Positions 31,605 through 42,520 of a stretch of DNA of 64,000 nt are shown piece by piece; the stretch's first letter is position 1; each line of letters begins with the position of its first letter. The notes below the pieces were generated by a model, which made no database searches, had not been told where the DNA came from, and saw only the letters and a program-made list of their open reading frames with translations. The DNA comes from Rhodopseudomonas sp. P2A-2r. Its GTDB lineage: Bacteria; Pseudomonadota; Alphaproteobacteria; Rhizobiales; Xanthobacteraceae. Position numbers and translations under genes: made by a program. Where the stretch lies: contig NZ_CP110389.1 of NCBI RefSeq assembly GCF_026015985.1, forward strand, positions 5,054,001-5,118,000. The letters run 5' to 3'.

Positions 31605-31768
31605 TCGTTCCCCCGGACGCGGTGCAGCGCGCCGCCTTTTGGCGGCGTGGTGCGCCTCAGATTCGGGGCCGTCACGGGCGCCGGCGGCTGGGACGGTACC
31701 GGGTCTGCGCAGCAACGTGGCGGCGATGCTGCGCATCGCCTGCGCTGCAGCGCGCCCGGGACACGAGA
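31605..31768. repeat. GC-rich palindromic repeat, family R1, copy 1
   Basis: Begins TTCCCCCGGACGCGGTGCAG and ends TGCAGCGCGCCCGGGACACGA. The same start and end words flank copy 2 at 32395-32549, and a shorter relative sits at 45661-45754. Internal hairpins include GCCGCC ... GGCGGC and GCGATGCTGCGCATCGC. Confidence 0.75.
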
Positions 31769-31849
31769 AGTCCGCATCCGTGCAACGCGCGATTTCGAAT
31801 TTCGGATTCAGTTGTCAAACAGCCAAGCAACGACATCCCCGCGGCGCCG

Positions 31850-32340
31850 ATGCGCCCGGGGTTTGCTGCATTCCGTCCCCCTCGAAATCGAGAGGGCGCG
31901 CGGAATGCCGGGTGCCCGATGCACCCATGGGCTCGTGTGCAATGGTAGAAAGCACACGAGGCTTGCCACGGTCACACCGGACTGATCCGGCGTTCCGCGC
32001 GCAGTGGTGTTAACGGCTTATTGCGTGCTCTCCCCGGCGGCCGACACGCTGTCTCGTCGCCGTCGCGCCTGGCACGGGCGGGCCGCGGACGGATTGCCGC
32101 AACACGCGCCGCCTGGCGCTTGGCGCTCACGCGGGGCAGCAGGACCACACGCCTTCGCCGTCCGCGCAGCGCCGTCGTCCACGCGGTGTCCGGATCTCAC
32201 GGTACCCCTGCGGAGCCCGCCGCCCTGATCCGACCTTCCGCGCCGAACGCTGCCGCGTCCACCGCACCCCGCCCCGCAAACCTGACGATCGCGATACGCC
32301 CCTCTCGGTGGGGCGGGATGCGACGGATTACAAACCTAGA
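31850..32340. repeat. Possible multi-copy noncoding element
   Basis: Segment with many small hairpins, for example GGGTGCCCGATGCACCC (about 31910-31926) and CTCGTGTGCAATGGTAGAAAGCACACGAG (about 31931-31959). From memory, sequences like the stretch around GTGTTAACGGCTTATTGCG and GCAGGACCACACGCCTTCGC recur many times in Bradyrhizobiaceae genomes; that recollection is unverified. Coding potential is poor. Confidence 0.4.
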
Positions 32341-32394
32341 TCGATTGTCGTCAAGAGGCTGCTAGGAACAAATATCGCAGGCCGAGTTGAGGCC

Positions 32395-32549
32395 GTTCCC
32401 CGGACGCGGTGCACTGCGCCGCGCTTGCGGCGTGGTGCGCCGCAGGGGCCCAGCTTGTTGCCATCAAGCAAGCTGGGTCCCGGGTCTGCGCAGCAGCACT
32501 GCCGGCGATGCTGCGCATCGCCTGTGCTGCAGCGCACCCGGGACACGAA
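32395..32549. repeat. GC-rich palindromic repeat, family R1, copy 2
   Basis: TTCCCCGGACGCGGTGCACT to GCAGCGCACCCGGGACACGA, parallel to copy 1. It has a clear hairpin GGGCCCAGCTTG / CAAGCTGGGTCC and GCGATGCTGCGCATCGC. It lies 21 bp from the stop of the phosphohexomutase gene and could act as its transcript end. Confidence 0.75.
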
Positions 32550-32570
32550 GGACGCTGCTGCGTGCCCGGC

Positions 32571-34070
32571 TCAGATCGTCTGATTATACGCGCCGACTTC
32601 GGGATGGGTGCGCAGCACCACATTCATCGCCTCGAACATGTCGTGCATGCGTTGCTCCGATACCGGGCTCTCGACCACTACGACCAGTTCCGGCTTGTTC
32701 GATGACGCCCGCACCAGGCCCCAGCTGCCGTCGGCGCAGGTGACGCGCACGCCGTTGACGGTGACGAGGTCGCGGATCGCCTGGCCGGCAACCTGGGCGC
32801 CATTCTTCTGCGCCTCCTCGAAGTGCTTCACCACGGCGGCGACAACGCCGTATTTGGTCTCGTCGGCGCAATGCGGCGACATGGTCGGCGACGACCAGGT
32901 TTTTGGCAGCGCGTCCTTGAGGTCGGCCATGGTCTTGCCCGGCGCGCGGTCGAGCATCTCGCAGATCGCGATCGCCGACACCAGGCCGTCGTCATAGCCG
33001 CGGCCGACCGGCGCGTTGAAGAAGAAGTGGCCGGACTTCTCGAAACCTGCCAGCGCCTTCGTCTCGAAGGTGCGGCGCTTCATGTAGGAATGGCCGGTCT
33101 TCCAGTAGGTGGTCTTGGCGCCCTGCGCCTGCAGCACCGGATCGGTGACGAACAGCCCGGTGGACTTCACGTCGACCACGAAGGTGGCGTCCTTGATGAC
33201 AGCCGACATGTCGCGCGCCAGCATCACGCCGACCTTGTCGGCAAAAATCTCCTCGCCGGTGTTGTCAACCACGCCACAGCGATCGCCGTCGCCGTCGAAA
33301 CCGAGGCCCACATCGGCCTTGTGCTCCAGCACCGCATCGCGGATCGCGTGCAGCATCTCCATGTCTTCCGGATTCGGATTGTATTTCGGAAAGGTGTGAT
33401 CGAGCTCGGTGTCGAGCGGGATCACCTCGCAGCCGATCGCTTCCATCACCTGCGGCGCGAAGGCGCCGGCGGTGCCGTTGCCGCAGGCGACCACCACCTT
33501 GAGCTTGCGCTTCAGCTTCGGACGCCTCGTGAGATCGGCGATGTAGCGGGCCGGATAGTTTTCATGGAATTGATAGGAGCCGCCGGGCTTGTTGTCGAAC
33601 TCGGCGCCCAGCACGATTTCCTTCAGCCGGTTCATCTCGTCCGGGCCGAAAGTCATCGGGCGGTTGATGCCCATCTTGACGCCGGTCCAGCCGTTGTCGT
33701 TATGCGACGCCGTGACCATCGCCACGCAGGGCACGTCGAGGTCGAACTGGGCGAAGTACGCCATCGGCGTCACCGCGAGGCCGATGTCGTGGACCTTGCA
33801 GCCGGCAGCCATCAGGCCGGTCATCAGTGCGTATTTGATCGAGGCGGAATAGCCGCGGAAGTCGTGGCCGGTGACGATCTCCGGCTTCTGGCCGAGTTCG
33901 CGGATCAGCACGCCGAGCCCCATGCCCAGCGCCTGCACGCCCATCAGGTTGATCTCCTTGCCGAACAGCCAGCGCGCGTCATATTCGCGAAAGCCGGTGG
34001 CCTTCACCATCGGCTCGGATTCATAGGCGTAGGTGTTGGGAACAAGAACGGGCTGCGGCTTGGGGAACAT
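32571..34070 (-). CDS. Phosphomannomutase/phosphoglucomutase
   Basis: 499-residue alpha-D-phosphohexomutase, interconverting hexose 1- and 6-phosphates for nucleotide-sugar and polysaccharide synthesis. The catalytic serine loop MVTASHNDNGWTGVKMGINR, the metal loop GLGFDGDGDRCGVV, the sugar-specificity region (KSGHFFFNAPVGRGYDDGL) and the phosphate-binding C-terminal domain are all present. The usual Pro of TASHNP is Asp here, a known variation in this rhizobial group as far as I recall. The ATG at 34070 is 46 bp from a terminator belonging to ahcY. The stop is next to repeat R1. Confidence 0.9.
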   Translation of the reverse strand: MFPKPQPVLVPNTYAYESEPMVKATGFREYDARWLFGKEINLMGVQALGMGLGVLIRELGQKPEIVTGHDFRGYSASIKYALMTGLMAAGCKVHDIGLAVTPMAYFAQFDLDVPCVAMVTASHNDNGWTGVKMGINRPMTFGPDEMNRLKEIVLGAEFDNKPGGSYQFHENYPARYIADLTRRPKLKRKLKVVVACGNGTAGAFAPQVMEAIGCEVIPLDTELDHTFPKYNPNPEDMEMLHAIRDAVLEHKADVGLGFDGDGDRCGVVDNTGEEIFADKVGVMLARDMSAVIKDATFVVDVKSTGLFVTDPVLQAQGAKTTYWKTGHSYMKRRTFETKALAGFEKSGHFFFNAPVGRGYDDGLVSAIAICEMLDRAPGKTMADLKDALPKTWSSPTMSPHCADETKYGVVAAVVKHFEEAQKNGAQVAGQAIRDLVTVNGVRVTCADGSWGLVRASSNKPELVVVVESPVSEQRMHDMFEAMNVVLRTHPEVGAYNQTI

Positions 34071-34114
34071 CGAATGGCCTCGCTGTAAGTCGTGCCAGGA
34101 AAGAAAGTCTCAAC

Positions 34115-34141
34115 AAAAACGGGGCGCTCCAGCCCCGTTTT
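34115..34141 (-). terminator. Rho-independent terminator after ahcY
   Basis: Ten-bp stem AAAACGGGGC / GCCCCGTTTT with a 6-base loop (34116-34141). On the minus strand it runs into GTTTTTGTTG. It sits 41 bp beyond the ahcY stop and separates ahcY from the phosphohexomutase gene. Confidence 0.85.
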
Positions 34142-34181
34142 GTGACACTCATGGGTCGCGCGTGGCGCCCGGATTGGACGC

Positions 34182-35603
34182 TCAGTAGCGGTAGTGATCG
34201 CTCTTGAACGGACCCTCGGGCTTGACGCCGATATAGGCGGCCTGCTCGGGGCTGAGCTCCGACAGTTTAACGCCAATCTTGGCGAGATGCAGGCGGGCGA
34301 CCTTCTCGTCCAGCGCTTTCGGCAGCACGTAGACTTCCTTCTTGTACTTGCCGTCCTTGTTGTTGGCGTAGAGTTCGATCTGCGCCAGCGTCTGGTTGGT
34401 GAAGGACGCCGACATCACGAAGGACGGATGGCCGGTGGCGTTGCCGAGGTTCACCAGGCGGCCTTCCGACAGCAGGATCATCCGCTTGCCGTCCGGGAAG
34501 GTGATCTCGTCGACCTGCGGCTTGATGTTGTCCCACTTCAGGTTCTTCAGATGCGCGATCTGGATTTCGTTGTCGAAGTGACCGATGTTGCAGACGATGG
34601 CACGATCCTTCATCGCGCGCATGTGCTCGATGGTGATGATGTCCTTGTTGCCGGTGGCGGTGACGAAGATGTCGGCGCGCGGTGCCGCGTCTTCCATGGT
34701 CACGACCTCGTAGCCTTCCATCGCCGCCTGCAGCGCGCAGATCGGATCGACCTCGGAGACCAGCACGCGGCAGCCGGCGTGACGCAATGAGGCTGCCGAA
34801 CCCTTGCCGACGTCGCCGAAGCCGGCGACCATGGCGACCTTGCCGGACATCATGACGTCGGTGCCGCGGCGGATGCCGTCGACCAGCGATTCACGGCAGC
34901 CATACAAGTTGTCGAACTTCGACTTGGTGACGCTGTCGTTGACGTTGATCGCGGGCCACAGCAGCGTGCCGGCCTTCTGCATGTCGTAGAGGCGATGCAC
35001 GCCCGTGGTGGTCTCTTCCGAGACGCCCATGATCGAGTCGGCGATGGCCTTGAAGTAGCCCTTCGGCTTTTCCTTGAGCTGCTTCTTCAGCAGCGCGAAG
35101 AAGATCACCTCTTCGTCGGAAGCCGGCTTGTCGAGGAAGGCGGTGTCGCCGTTCTCGGCGCGCAGGCCGAGATGCACGTACATGGTGGCGTCGCCGCCGT
35201 CATCGAGGATCATGTTGGGATAGCCGCCGCCATGCCAGTCGAACATGCGGGCGGTGTAGTCCCAGTAGTCCTCGAGGCTCTCGCCCTTGATGGCGAACAC
35301 CGGAACGCCCGCGGCCGCGATGGCGGCTGCCGCGTGGTCCTGGGTCGAGTAGATGTTGCACGACACCCAGCGCACGTCGGCGCCGAGCGCCACCAACGTC
35401 TCGATCAGCACGCCGGTCTGGATGGTCATGTGCAGCGAGCCGGCGATGCGGGCGCCCTTGAGCACCTGCTTCGGGCCGTATTCCTCGCGGGTGGCCATCA
35501 GGCCGGGCATTTCCGTCTCGGCGATCGAGAGTTCCTTGCGGCCGTATGGCGCGAGCGAGATGTCCTTGACGATGTAGTCGGTGAAGCCTGCGGGGGCGGT
35601 CAT
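34182..35603 (-). CDS. ahcY: Adenosylhomocysteinase (S-adenosyl-L-homocysteine hydrolase)
   Basis: 473-residue NAD-dependent enzyme splitting S-adenosylhomocysteine into adenosine and homocysteine, relieving product inhibition of methyltransferases. Visible: [17 protein letters not shown] (substrate site), MNV-type [13 protein letters not shown], the NAD site [19 protein letters not shown] and the closing [12 protein letters not shown]. Length is standard for the long bacterial form. The ATG at 35603 has AAGGATTAACCC upstream. Same strand as metK 278 bp upstream, with a palindromic repeat between. No SAH riboswitch was recognised. Confidence 0.97.
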   Translation of the reverse strand: MTAPAGFTDYIVKDISLAPYGRKELSIAETEMPGLMATREEYGPKQVLKGARIAGSLHMTIQTGVLIETLVALGADVRWVSCNIYSTQDHAAAAIAAAGVPVFAIKGESLEDYWDYTARMFDWHGGGYPNMILDDGGDATMYVHLGLRAENGDTAFLDKPASDEEVIFFALLKKQLKEKPKGYFKAIADSIMGVSEETTTGVHRLYDMQKAGTLLWPAINVNDSVTKSKFDNLYGCRESLVDGIRRGTDVMMSGKVAMVAGFGDVGKGSAASLRHAGCRVLVSEVDPICALQAAMEGYEVVTMEDAAPRADIFVTATGNKDIITIEHMRAMKDRAIVCNIGHFDNEIQIAHLKNLKWDNIKPQVDEITFPDGKRMILLSEGRLVNLGNATGHPSFVMSASFTNQTLAQIELYANNKDGKYKKEVYVLPKALDEKVARLHLAKIGVKLSELSPEQAAYIGVKPEGPFKSDHYRY

Positions 35604-35654
35604 GGGTTAATCCTTGTTCCTGTCCGAGAGCTGCTCCCGGACGCTAATAGTGGC

Positions 35655-35877
35655 GCCCTCTCCCCCAGGCGAAGCGAAGCTTCGCTAGGCGGGAGAGGGC
35701 TGCGGAGGCGGTCACTACAAACTCGTTTGGGAGAGGGGCTTTCTAAAGGCCCTCTCCCGCCTTCGCTACGCCGTAGCCGATGCTACGCATCGGCGTCCAT
35801 TTAGAACGGCGGCCGAAAGGCCGCCTACGCACCCTCGCCCGCGGCGCGCTGCTTCGCAGCGCTGGGGGAGAGGGGAA
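35655..35877. repeat. Palindromic repeat cluster between metK and ahcY
   Basis: Tightly packed hairpins filling the gap: GCCCTCTCCC (35655-35664) with GGGAGAGGGC (35691-35700) around CGAAGCGAAGCTTCGC; a middle part with GGCCCTCTCCCGCC, GATGCTACGCATC and GGCGGCCGAAAGGCCGCC; and a right part with GCGCTGCTTCGCAGCGC ending GGGGGAGAGGGG. It ends 5 bp before the metK stop. Confidence 0.8.
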
Positions 35878-35881
35878 GTAA

Positions 35882-37078
<1,197 letters not shown>

Positions 37079-37136
37079 CAATCAACCCCTTTTCCGCCAA
37101 ACCTCGGCGGTCCTTTCATTAAAATGTCCAAGATTG

Positions 37137-38491
37137 TCAGTCGCGACGCCGCGAGATGACGTAGGATTCGTCATAGAACCAGAGGCCGTTGTGCTTGCGC
37201 AGAACCTCTCGGGTGGCATCCAGGTAGCGGCCGCTTTGGGTCACTTCCGTCAAACGGTCGTCTTCGATCTGGGCGACATAGACCGCCGCGTTCCATGCTG
37301 CAAAAGCCGTCGAGGTTCCGATCGTCCCGGTGACCTCGTTCGGCAGCGCCTCCATGGCGTAGCGAAAGATCGACCGTTGATCGGAATAGGCATTGAAGTT
37401 CAGATCGCGAGCCGCTGAGCCCAGTTCGTATTTCACTGCGCGCAATAGCTCATGACGGCTGACAGCGAAAGGGTTTTCTTTGGGCCAGACGGCTTGCACG
37501 ATCTCCATACCAGGGTCCTGCCCATGGGAATGGATGCCGATCAGCCGCCCGCCAGCGCGCAAGGCGCGGGCCAGTGGTGCGATGATCCGTTTGGCGCGGA
37601 AACTGACCGAAGACTTGGCCCGGTAGGGCTGCGAGGCGATAATCAGGTCGAAATTGGCCTCTGTGCGGCTGGCGCGCGGAATGATCGAGTCGAGCAGGAA
37701 GCGGTGATCCTCGCGGTAGACCACCAGCGCCACCGGCCGTTCGTAGGTCGGCATGCCCGATCGCGGGTTGATGCTGGCGCGCCAGTTATCCTCAAGAAAA
37801 GGTCCAAGTCCGGCGATCTGCGCCTCGAATTCGCCGGACGACGCCCCCGCAGCGGCACCTCGTGCCAGATCATCCCGGCGGCGGCGGCGGGCGACAGCGG
37901 CGTCAGGGTCGGCGCTTCCGCGTAATGCATGTTGGTCAGCACGAACACCGTGGCGGGGTGCTCGAACAGCCGGTCCGGCACCTTGTCGAGGGTCAGGCGG
38001 ACGTCCTCGAGGCTGAGTTCCTTGCCGGCGATGTAGAACGGCATATGCGGAAAACGGCCGTGCATCGACCGCATCACCCGCGCCAGCACGGTGCCGTCGC
38101 CGACGCCGGCGTCGAACACCCGCAGCGCCGGCGGCCGCGGATGGATGCTGGCCAGTTCCAGCCCGACCCGGTCGGCAATCACCCGCTTCTCCGAGCAGGT
38201 GTGCACGAAAAGCAGGTATTTCTGACGGTTTTCGAAGAAGCGGAAATTGCTGCGGGGGTCGCGCCGCTCGATCGGCGGTTCCAGTCCGCGCGGCGGCGGC
38301 GCCCCTTCGGGCAGCGACTGGGTGATGAAGGCCTTGATCCGGTCCAGCGTATCGATGGTGATGCGCTTGCCCTCGCGCAGCCGGTGCACCAGCTTGCCGT
38401 CATTGACGGCACGGCGCCCGAAGGTCGACTCCGCCATGTCGACCTGGCGGCAATAGTCCGAAATCTGGTCGAGGATCTGGTCGTTTTTCAT
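37137..38491 (-). CDS. SAM-dependent methyltransferase with N-terminal helical domain (apparent frameshift)
   Basis: About 451 residues. The N-terminal ~70 residues (DQILDQISDYCRQVDMAEST, FGRRAVNDGKLVHRLREG) look like a small helix-turn-helix unit, followed by a class I methyltransferase core with RVFDAGVGDGTVLARVM and later NFDLIIASQPYRAKSS (resembling an NPPY-type motif in position). One added base in the C-run 37844-37848 joins HEVPLRG to ASSGEFEAQIAGLG; without it the protein is cut in two. Both halves are well formed, so I annotate one gene. Position upstream of metK/ahcY links it to SAM metabolism, but the acceptor is unknown. Confidence 0.72.
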
Positions 38492-38664
38492 CAGCGGGGA
38501 TAGGCCAAGTCGGTGGGCAGAAAATGGTCTAGCCCACTTCCTAGCACCATCTGCCCACAATGGAAATGGACCGTTGCTGCGTTGCAGCGTCGTGTGAAAG
38601 TCGTCGGCTTCTGCTAAGATGCGTCCACAGGATTCCCCTCCCCCACCCCAGCCACAGGTTTTCC

Positions 38665-39974
38665 ATGCGCATCGCCATGATCGGCACCGGCTATGTCGGC
38701 CTTGTCTCCGGCGCCTGTTTTGCCGACTTCGGTCACCACGTGACCTGCGTCGACAAGGACGCCGACAAGATCGCAGCGCTTCGCGGGGAGAGATCCCGAT
38801 CTTCGAACCCGGACTCGACGCGCTGGTCGCAACCAATGTGAAGGCCGGCCGGCTCGATTTCACCACCGACCTCACCGGCCCGGTCGGCCAGGCCGACGCC
38901 GTGTTCATCGCCGTCGGCACGCCGTCGCGGCGCGGCGACGGCCACGCCGACCTGTCTTACGTCTACGCCGCCGCGCGCGAGATCGCCGCCGCGCTGTCGG
39001 GCTTCACCGTGGTGATCACCAAATCCACCGTGCCGGTCGGCACCGGCGACGAGGTCGAGCGGCTGATCCTGGAAACCAATCCGGCCGCCGATGTGGCAGT
39101 CGCCTCCAATCCGGAATTCCTGCGCGAGGGCGCGGCGATCCGTGACTTCAAGTTCCCCGACCGCATCGTGGTCGGCACTTCTGATGAACGCGCGCGAAAA
39201 GCGATCGGCGAGATCTACCGGCCGCTGTCGCTCAATCAGGCGCCGGTGATGTACACCGCACGGCGCACCGCCGAGCTGATCAAGTATGCGGCCAACGCCT
39301 TTCTTGCGACCAAGATCACCTTCATCAACGAGATCGCCGATCTCGCCGAGAAGGTCGGCGCCGACGTTCAGGACGTGGCGCGCGGCATCGGCATGGACAA
39401 CCGCATCGGCAGCAAATTCCTGCATGCCGGCCCCGGCTTCGGCGGCTCGTGCTTTCCCAAGGACACCCGCGCACTGGTCAAGATCGCGCTCGACCAGGAT
39501 GTGCCGTTGCGCATCGTCGAGGCCGTCCTGTCCGTCAACGACAACCGCAAGCGCGCGATGGCGCGCAAGGTTTCACACGCGCTCAGGGGCAACCTGCGCG
39601 GCAAGACGATCGCCGTGCTCGGCCTGACCTTCAAGCCCGACACCGACGACATGCGCGAGGCGCCGTCGATCCCGCTGGTCACCGGCCTGCTCGACATGGG
39701 CGCCAAAGTGCGCGCCTTCGACCCGGTCGGCATGGAGGCGGCCAAGGCCGAACTCCCCGACATAACCTATTGCGCCGATGCCTATGACTGCGCCGACGGC
39801 GCCGACGCGCTGGTGATCGTCACCGAATGGGTCCAGTTCCGCGCACTGGATCTCGACCGGCTCAAGGCGGCGATGAAGCAGGCGGTGATGGTGGATTTGC
39901 GCAACGTCTACCGGCCGGAAGAGATGGCGGCGGCGGGGTTTGTGTATGAGGGCGTCGGGCGCGGGAAGGCGTGA
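38665..39974 (+). CDS. ugd: UDP-glucose 6-dehydrogenase (apparent frameshift)
   Basis: About 436 residues; oxidises UDP-glucose to UDP-glucuronate for surface polysaccharides. N-terminal NAD fold [36 protein letters not shown] and the catalytic Cys in [13 protein letters not shown] are intact. Near codon 40 the frame breaks at the GGGG 38785-38788; one extra G restores [17 protein letters not shown], the invariant GEIPI(F/Y)EPGL motif. Stand-alone transcription from the ATG at 38665. Together with the phosphohexomutase it supplies sugar nucleotides. Confidence 0.92.
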
Positions 39975-40021
39975 GGCTTCCGGCCACACGCGTCTCATTC
40001 ACGTGAACTCCGCAGCCGCGA

Positions 40022-40423
40022 TCAATCCGGCAATAACACCACGCTCGCCACGGCTTCGATCTCGATCCGGAAACCGTAGTGAAGCGCGGGCACGGGAACA
40101 ACCGCGCGGGCCGGCCTGACCGCGCCGGCCCATCCGGCATAAATCCGGTCGAAGGCGGGCCAGTCGTTGATGTCGGTGATGTAAACGCGAACCTGAACGA
40201 GCGCATCGATCCCGGTGCCTGCCGATGCCAGCGCGGCTGCGACATTGGCCAGCGCCTGACGCGCCTGCGTCTCGAAATTCCGGTCCGACAGCCTTGTGCC
40301 GTCGGATGCTATGGGCAATTGCCCGGACACGAACACCAGGTCGCCGGCGCGCATGGCATGGCGATAGTGCCCTCCAGGAGCCGCCAATCCGTGAAGCGTG
40401 CTCACGTTGCTATCACCAGCCAT
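40022..40423 (-). CDS. RidA (YjgF/UK114) family enamine/imine deaminase
   Basis: 133-residue RidA-family protein; RidA enzymes hydrolyse reactive enamines/imines such as 2-aminoacrylate released by PLP enzymes. Family pattern: HAMRAGDLVFVSGQLPI, FETQARQALANVAAAL, DALVQVRVYITDINDWPAF and RAVVPVPALHYGFRIEIEA. The usual catalytic Arg lies in the RPARAVVPV segment (R105 of RidA). The ATG at 40423 overlaps the end of the DSD1-like gene by 11 bp, making it the last gene of a four-gene operon. That pairing with a PLP lyase is functionally sensible. Confidence 0.88.
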   Translation of the reverse strand: MAGDSNVSTLHGLAAPGGHYRHAMRAGDLVFVSGQLPIASDGTRLSDRNFETQARQALANVAAALASAGTGIDALVQVRVYITDINDWPAFDRIYAGWAGAVRPARAVVPVPALHYGFRIEIEAVASVVLLPD

Positions 40424-41543
40424 TGAAGCGCTTCCAGGTGGCCGGGGCGGCATCGCCGACAGCATGGTACTGAGAGAACTGCGCGCCGGTGGCGCAGGCG
40501 TGGTTTGGAAGGATGCGAAGCCGCGTGCCGATCGGAAAGCGATTGGCAACGGACATGGCGGCGGCATCCGGCGCGGCCAGGATCCCGTGTTCCTGGTTCG
40601 CGGCGATCATCACCAGGCGTTCCTCGATCGGCTTGCCCGCCGCATCGCATACGAGTCCGTATCCATAATCCTGCGACTGGCGGGCCGTGCCGCGGTCCCG
40701 GCTCATGGCCATCCATCCGGCATCCACGATGACCCAGCCCTTGTCCGGCTGATGGCCGATCACCGTCGTCAGCACGGACAAAGCGATATCGTCGATCGCG
40801 CAGACGCCGACATTCGTCATGAACAGGTCGAAGAACACATAGACGCCGCAGCGCACTTCCGTCACGCCGTCCAGCGCGCGGGCCGACAGCGCGGTCGGGG
40901 TCGATCCGACGCTGACGACGGGACAGGGAAAACCGGCGGCACGAAGCCGCTCCGCCGCACGAACGCTCAAGGCGCGCTCCTGCTCCGCCAGTTGCTGCAG
41001 AGAAGCGGGATCGTGCAGATCGTAGGAGTTGCCGGCATGGGTCAGCACGCCGCGAAGCGTGGCACCGCCGGTGTCAAGGATGCGGGCGATCTCGATCAGA
41101 TCGGCATCCTCCGGACCGACCCCGGAGCGGTGCCCGTCGCTGTCGACCTCGATCAAAAAGTCAAAAGGTCCGCAACGTGTTTGCGCTTCGACGACGGCTC
41201 GAGCGATCGCGATCGAGTCGACGAGAATGGTGAGACGGCACCCCTGCTGGCGCAACCGCCCTGCCCGCTCGAGTTTATGCGGCGCGATGCACACCGCATA
41301 GAGGATGTCGTCGTGGCCGGCGGCAAAGAACTCTTCGGCTTCGCGCAAGGTCGAGACGGTGATGCCGGTCGCGCCCGCGGCGCGCTGCCTGTCGGCGACG
41401 GCGACGCATTTCGTCGTTTTCACATGCGGACGGAAGCTGACGCCGAAAGCATTCATGCGGTCCTGCATGCGGGCGATGTTGCGCTGCATGCGGGCGACGT
41501 CGACGATGGCGGCCGGCGTTTCGATATCGAGGAGAAATGTCAT
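40413..41543 (-). CDS. DSD1-like PLP enzyme (D-serine dehydratase / D-threonine aldolase family)
   Basis: 376-residue fold-III PLP enzyme of the alanine racemase-N superfamily. The PLP lysine is expected in RPHVKTTKC (Lys42 after the ATG at 41543), with the phosphate-binding VSVGSTPTAL downstream. Near the C-terminus PNHACATG gives the His-x-Cys pair that binds zinc in DSD1-type dehydratases and aldolases. It probably eliminates or cleaves a D-beta-hydroxy amino acid. The upstream TctC stop is 2 bp before the start and RidA overlaps the end, so the operon is tightly coupled. Confidence 0.85.
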   Translation of the reverse strand: MTFLLDIETPAAIVDVARMQRNIARMQDRMNAFGVSFRPHVKTTKCVAVADRQRAAGATGITVSTLREAEEFFAAGHDDILYAVCIAPHKLERAGRLRQQGCRLTILVDSIAIARAVVEAQTRCGPFDFLIEVDSDGHRSGVGPEDADLIEIARILDTGGATLRGVLTHAGNSYDLHDPASLQQLAEQERALSVRAAERLRAAGFPCPVVSVGSTPTALSARALDGVTEVRCGVYVFFDLFMTNVGVCAIDDIALSVLTTVIGHQPDKGWVIVDAGWMAMSRDRGTARQSQDYGYGLVCDAAGKPIEERLVMIAANQEHGILAAPDAAAMSVANRFPIGTRLRILPNHACATGAQFSQYHAVGDAAPATWKRFNGW

Positions 41544-41545
41544 GC

Positions 41546-42520
41546 TCAATCCAGGTATTCGCCCTTGGCGCGCAGCACGGGCACGTCCTGCTGCAGGCCC
41601 CGTGCGATCAATGCGGTGACCGCGCCGGGTTCGAGATTGGCGCCCTGCGGCAGCTCGACGCCGACCGCGGTCATTTGCCGGGCGACATCCGGATCGGCAA
41701 TGGCCGCACGCAGCGCCTCGTTCAACTTTTGCACGATGGGTGCGGATGTCCCCTTGCGCACGAAGATCGCATTCCACGAGCGCAGGTTGACGTCGGGATA
41801 GCCCGCTGCCGCCGCAGTGGCGACCTGCGGCGCCTGAGGCAGGGTCTGATCGCCGAGCACGGCGATGGCCTTGATGGTCCCGCCCAGCACCTGCGGCAGC
41901 GCGGTGGTGGTCTGGTCGCACATGAAGTCGACGTGACCGCCCATCAGATCGTTCATCGCCGGCGCCACGCCGCGATAGGGAACGTGGGTGATGTTCAGCT
42001 TCAGGCTCGACAGCAGGACGACGCAGGCATAGTGCGAAATCGATCCGACGCCGGCACTGCCATAAGTGAGCTTCTCGCGATTGGCGCGGGCATAGGCGAC
42101 GAATTCCTGCAGGCTGGACGCGGGCAGGTCTTTTCGCGCCACCAGAAGCGTCGACGCCATCCCCGCAAGACCGACAGGTTCAAAGTCGGCGACCGGATCG
42201 TACGGCAGCTTCTTGAACAGCGCGACATTCGCCACATGGGTCCCGATGGTCCCGAAGCCGAGCGTGTATCCATCCGCCGGGGCCTTCATCAGCTTGGTCA
42301 GGCCGATGGTGCCGCTGGCGCCACCGATGTTCTCCAGCACGATGGATTGCTTGAGGTGAGCGGCCATGGCCTGGGCCACGCTTCGTCCGAGCGCATCGCT
42401 CGGGCCACCGGCGGGAAACGGCACGATCAACGTCAGTTGCCTGTCGGGGAAAACCTGCGCCGTCGCCGCAGAGATGTTCAATCCAACGATGAAGGCAGCC
42501 GCGAGTAAGCGAGATTTCAT
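41546..42520 (-). CDS. TctC-type tripartite tricarboxylate transporter receptor (Bug family)
   Basis: 324-residue periplasmic binding protein. Sec signal peptide KSRLLAAAFIVGLNISAATA ends just before QVFPDRQLTLIVPFPAGGPSD, the standard Bug-family opening; VLENIGGASGTIGLTKLMKA and YGSAGVGSISHYACVVLLSS follow. The ATG at 42520 overlaps the HAD stop (ATGA), placing it second in the operon. No TctA/TctB genes accompany it here; it would need membrane subunits encoded elsewhere (the pair at the left edge is unlinked). It probably captures the substrate of the DSD1-like enzyme or the HAD. Confidence 0.88.
   Translation of the reverse strand: MKSRLLAAAFIVGLNISAATAQVFPDRQLTLIVPFPAGGPSDALGRSVAQAMAAHLKQSIVLENIGGASGTIGLTKLMKAPADGYTLGFGTIGTHVANVALFKKLPYDPVADFEPVGLAGMASTLLVARKDLPASSLQEFVAYARANREKLTYGSAGVGSISHYACVVLLSSLKLNITHVPYRGVAPAMNDLMGGHVDFMCDQTTTALPQVLGGTIKAIAVLGDQTLPQAPQVATAAAAGYPDVNLRSWNAIFVRKGTSAPIVQKLNEALRAAIADPDVARQMTAVGVELPQGANLEPGAVTALIARGLQQDVPVLRAKGEYLD

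Larger units (their letters stand above)
31516..32570. other. 1.05-kb gene-free repeat region
   Basis: No believable gene on either strand. It holds two copies of one GC-rich palindromic repeat (31605-31768 and 32395-32549) flanking a middle segment of about 500 bp (31850-32340) that also looks like a multi-copy element. Short open frames across it lack ribosome sites and resemble no family. Confidence 0.6.

Noticed and set aside
35604..35881. SAH or SAM riboswitch between metK and ahcY
   Set aside because: The gap is filled by palindromic repeats; I found no known riboswitch core.
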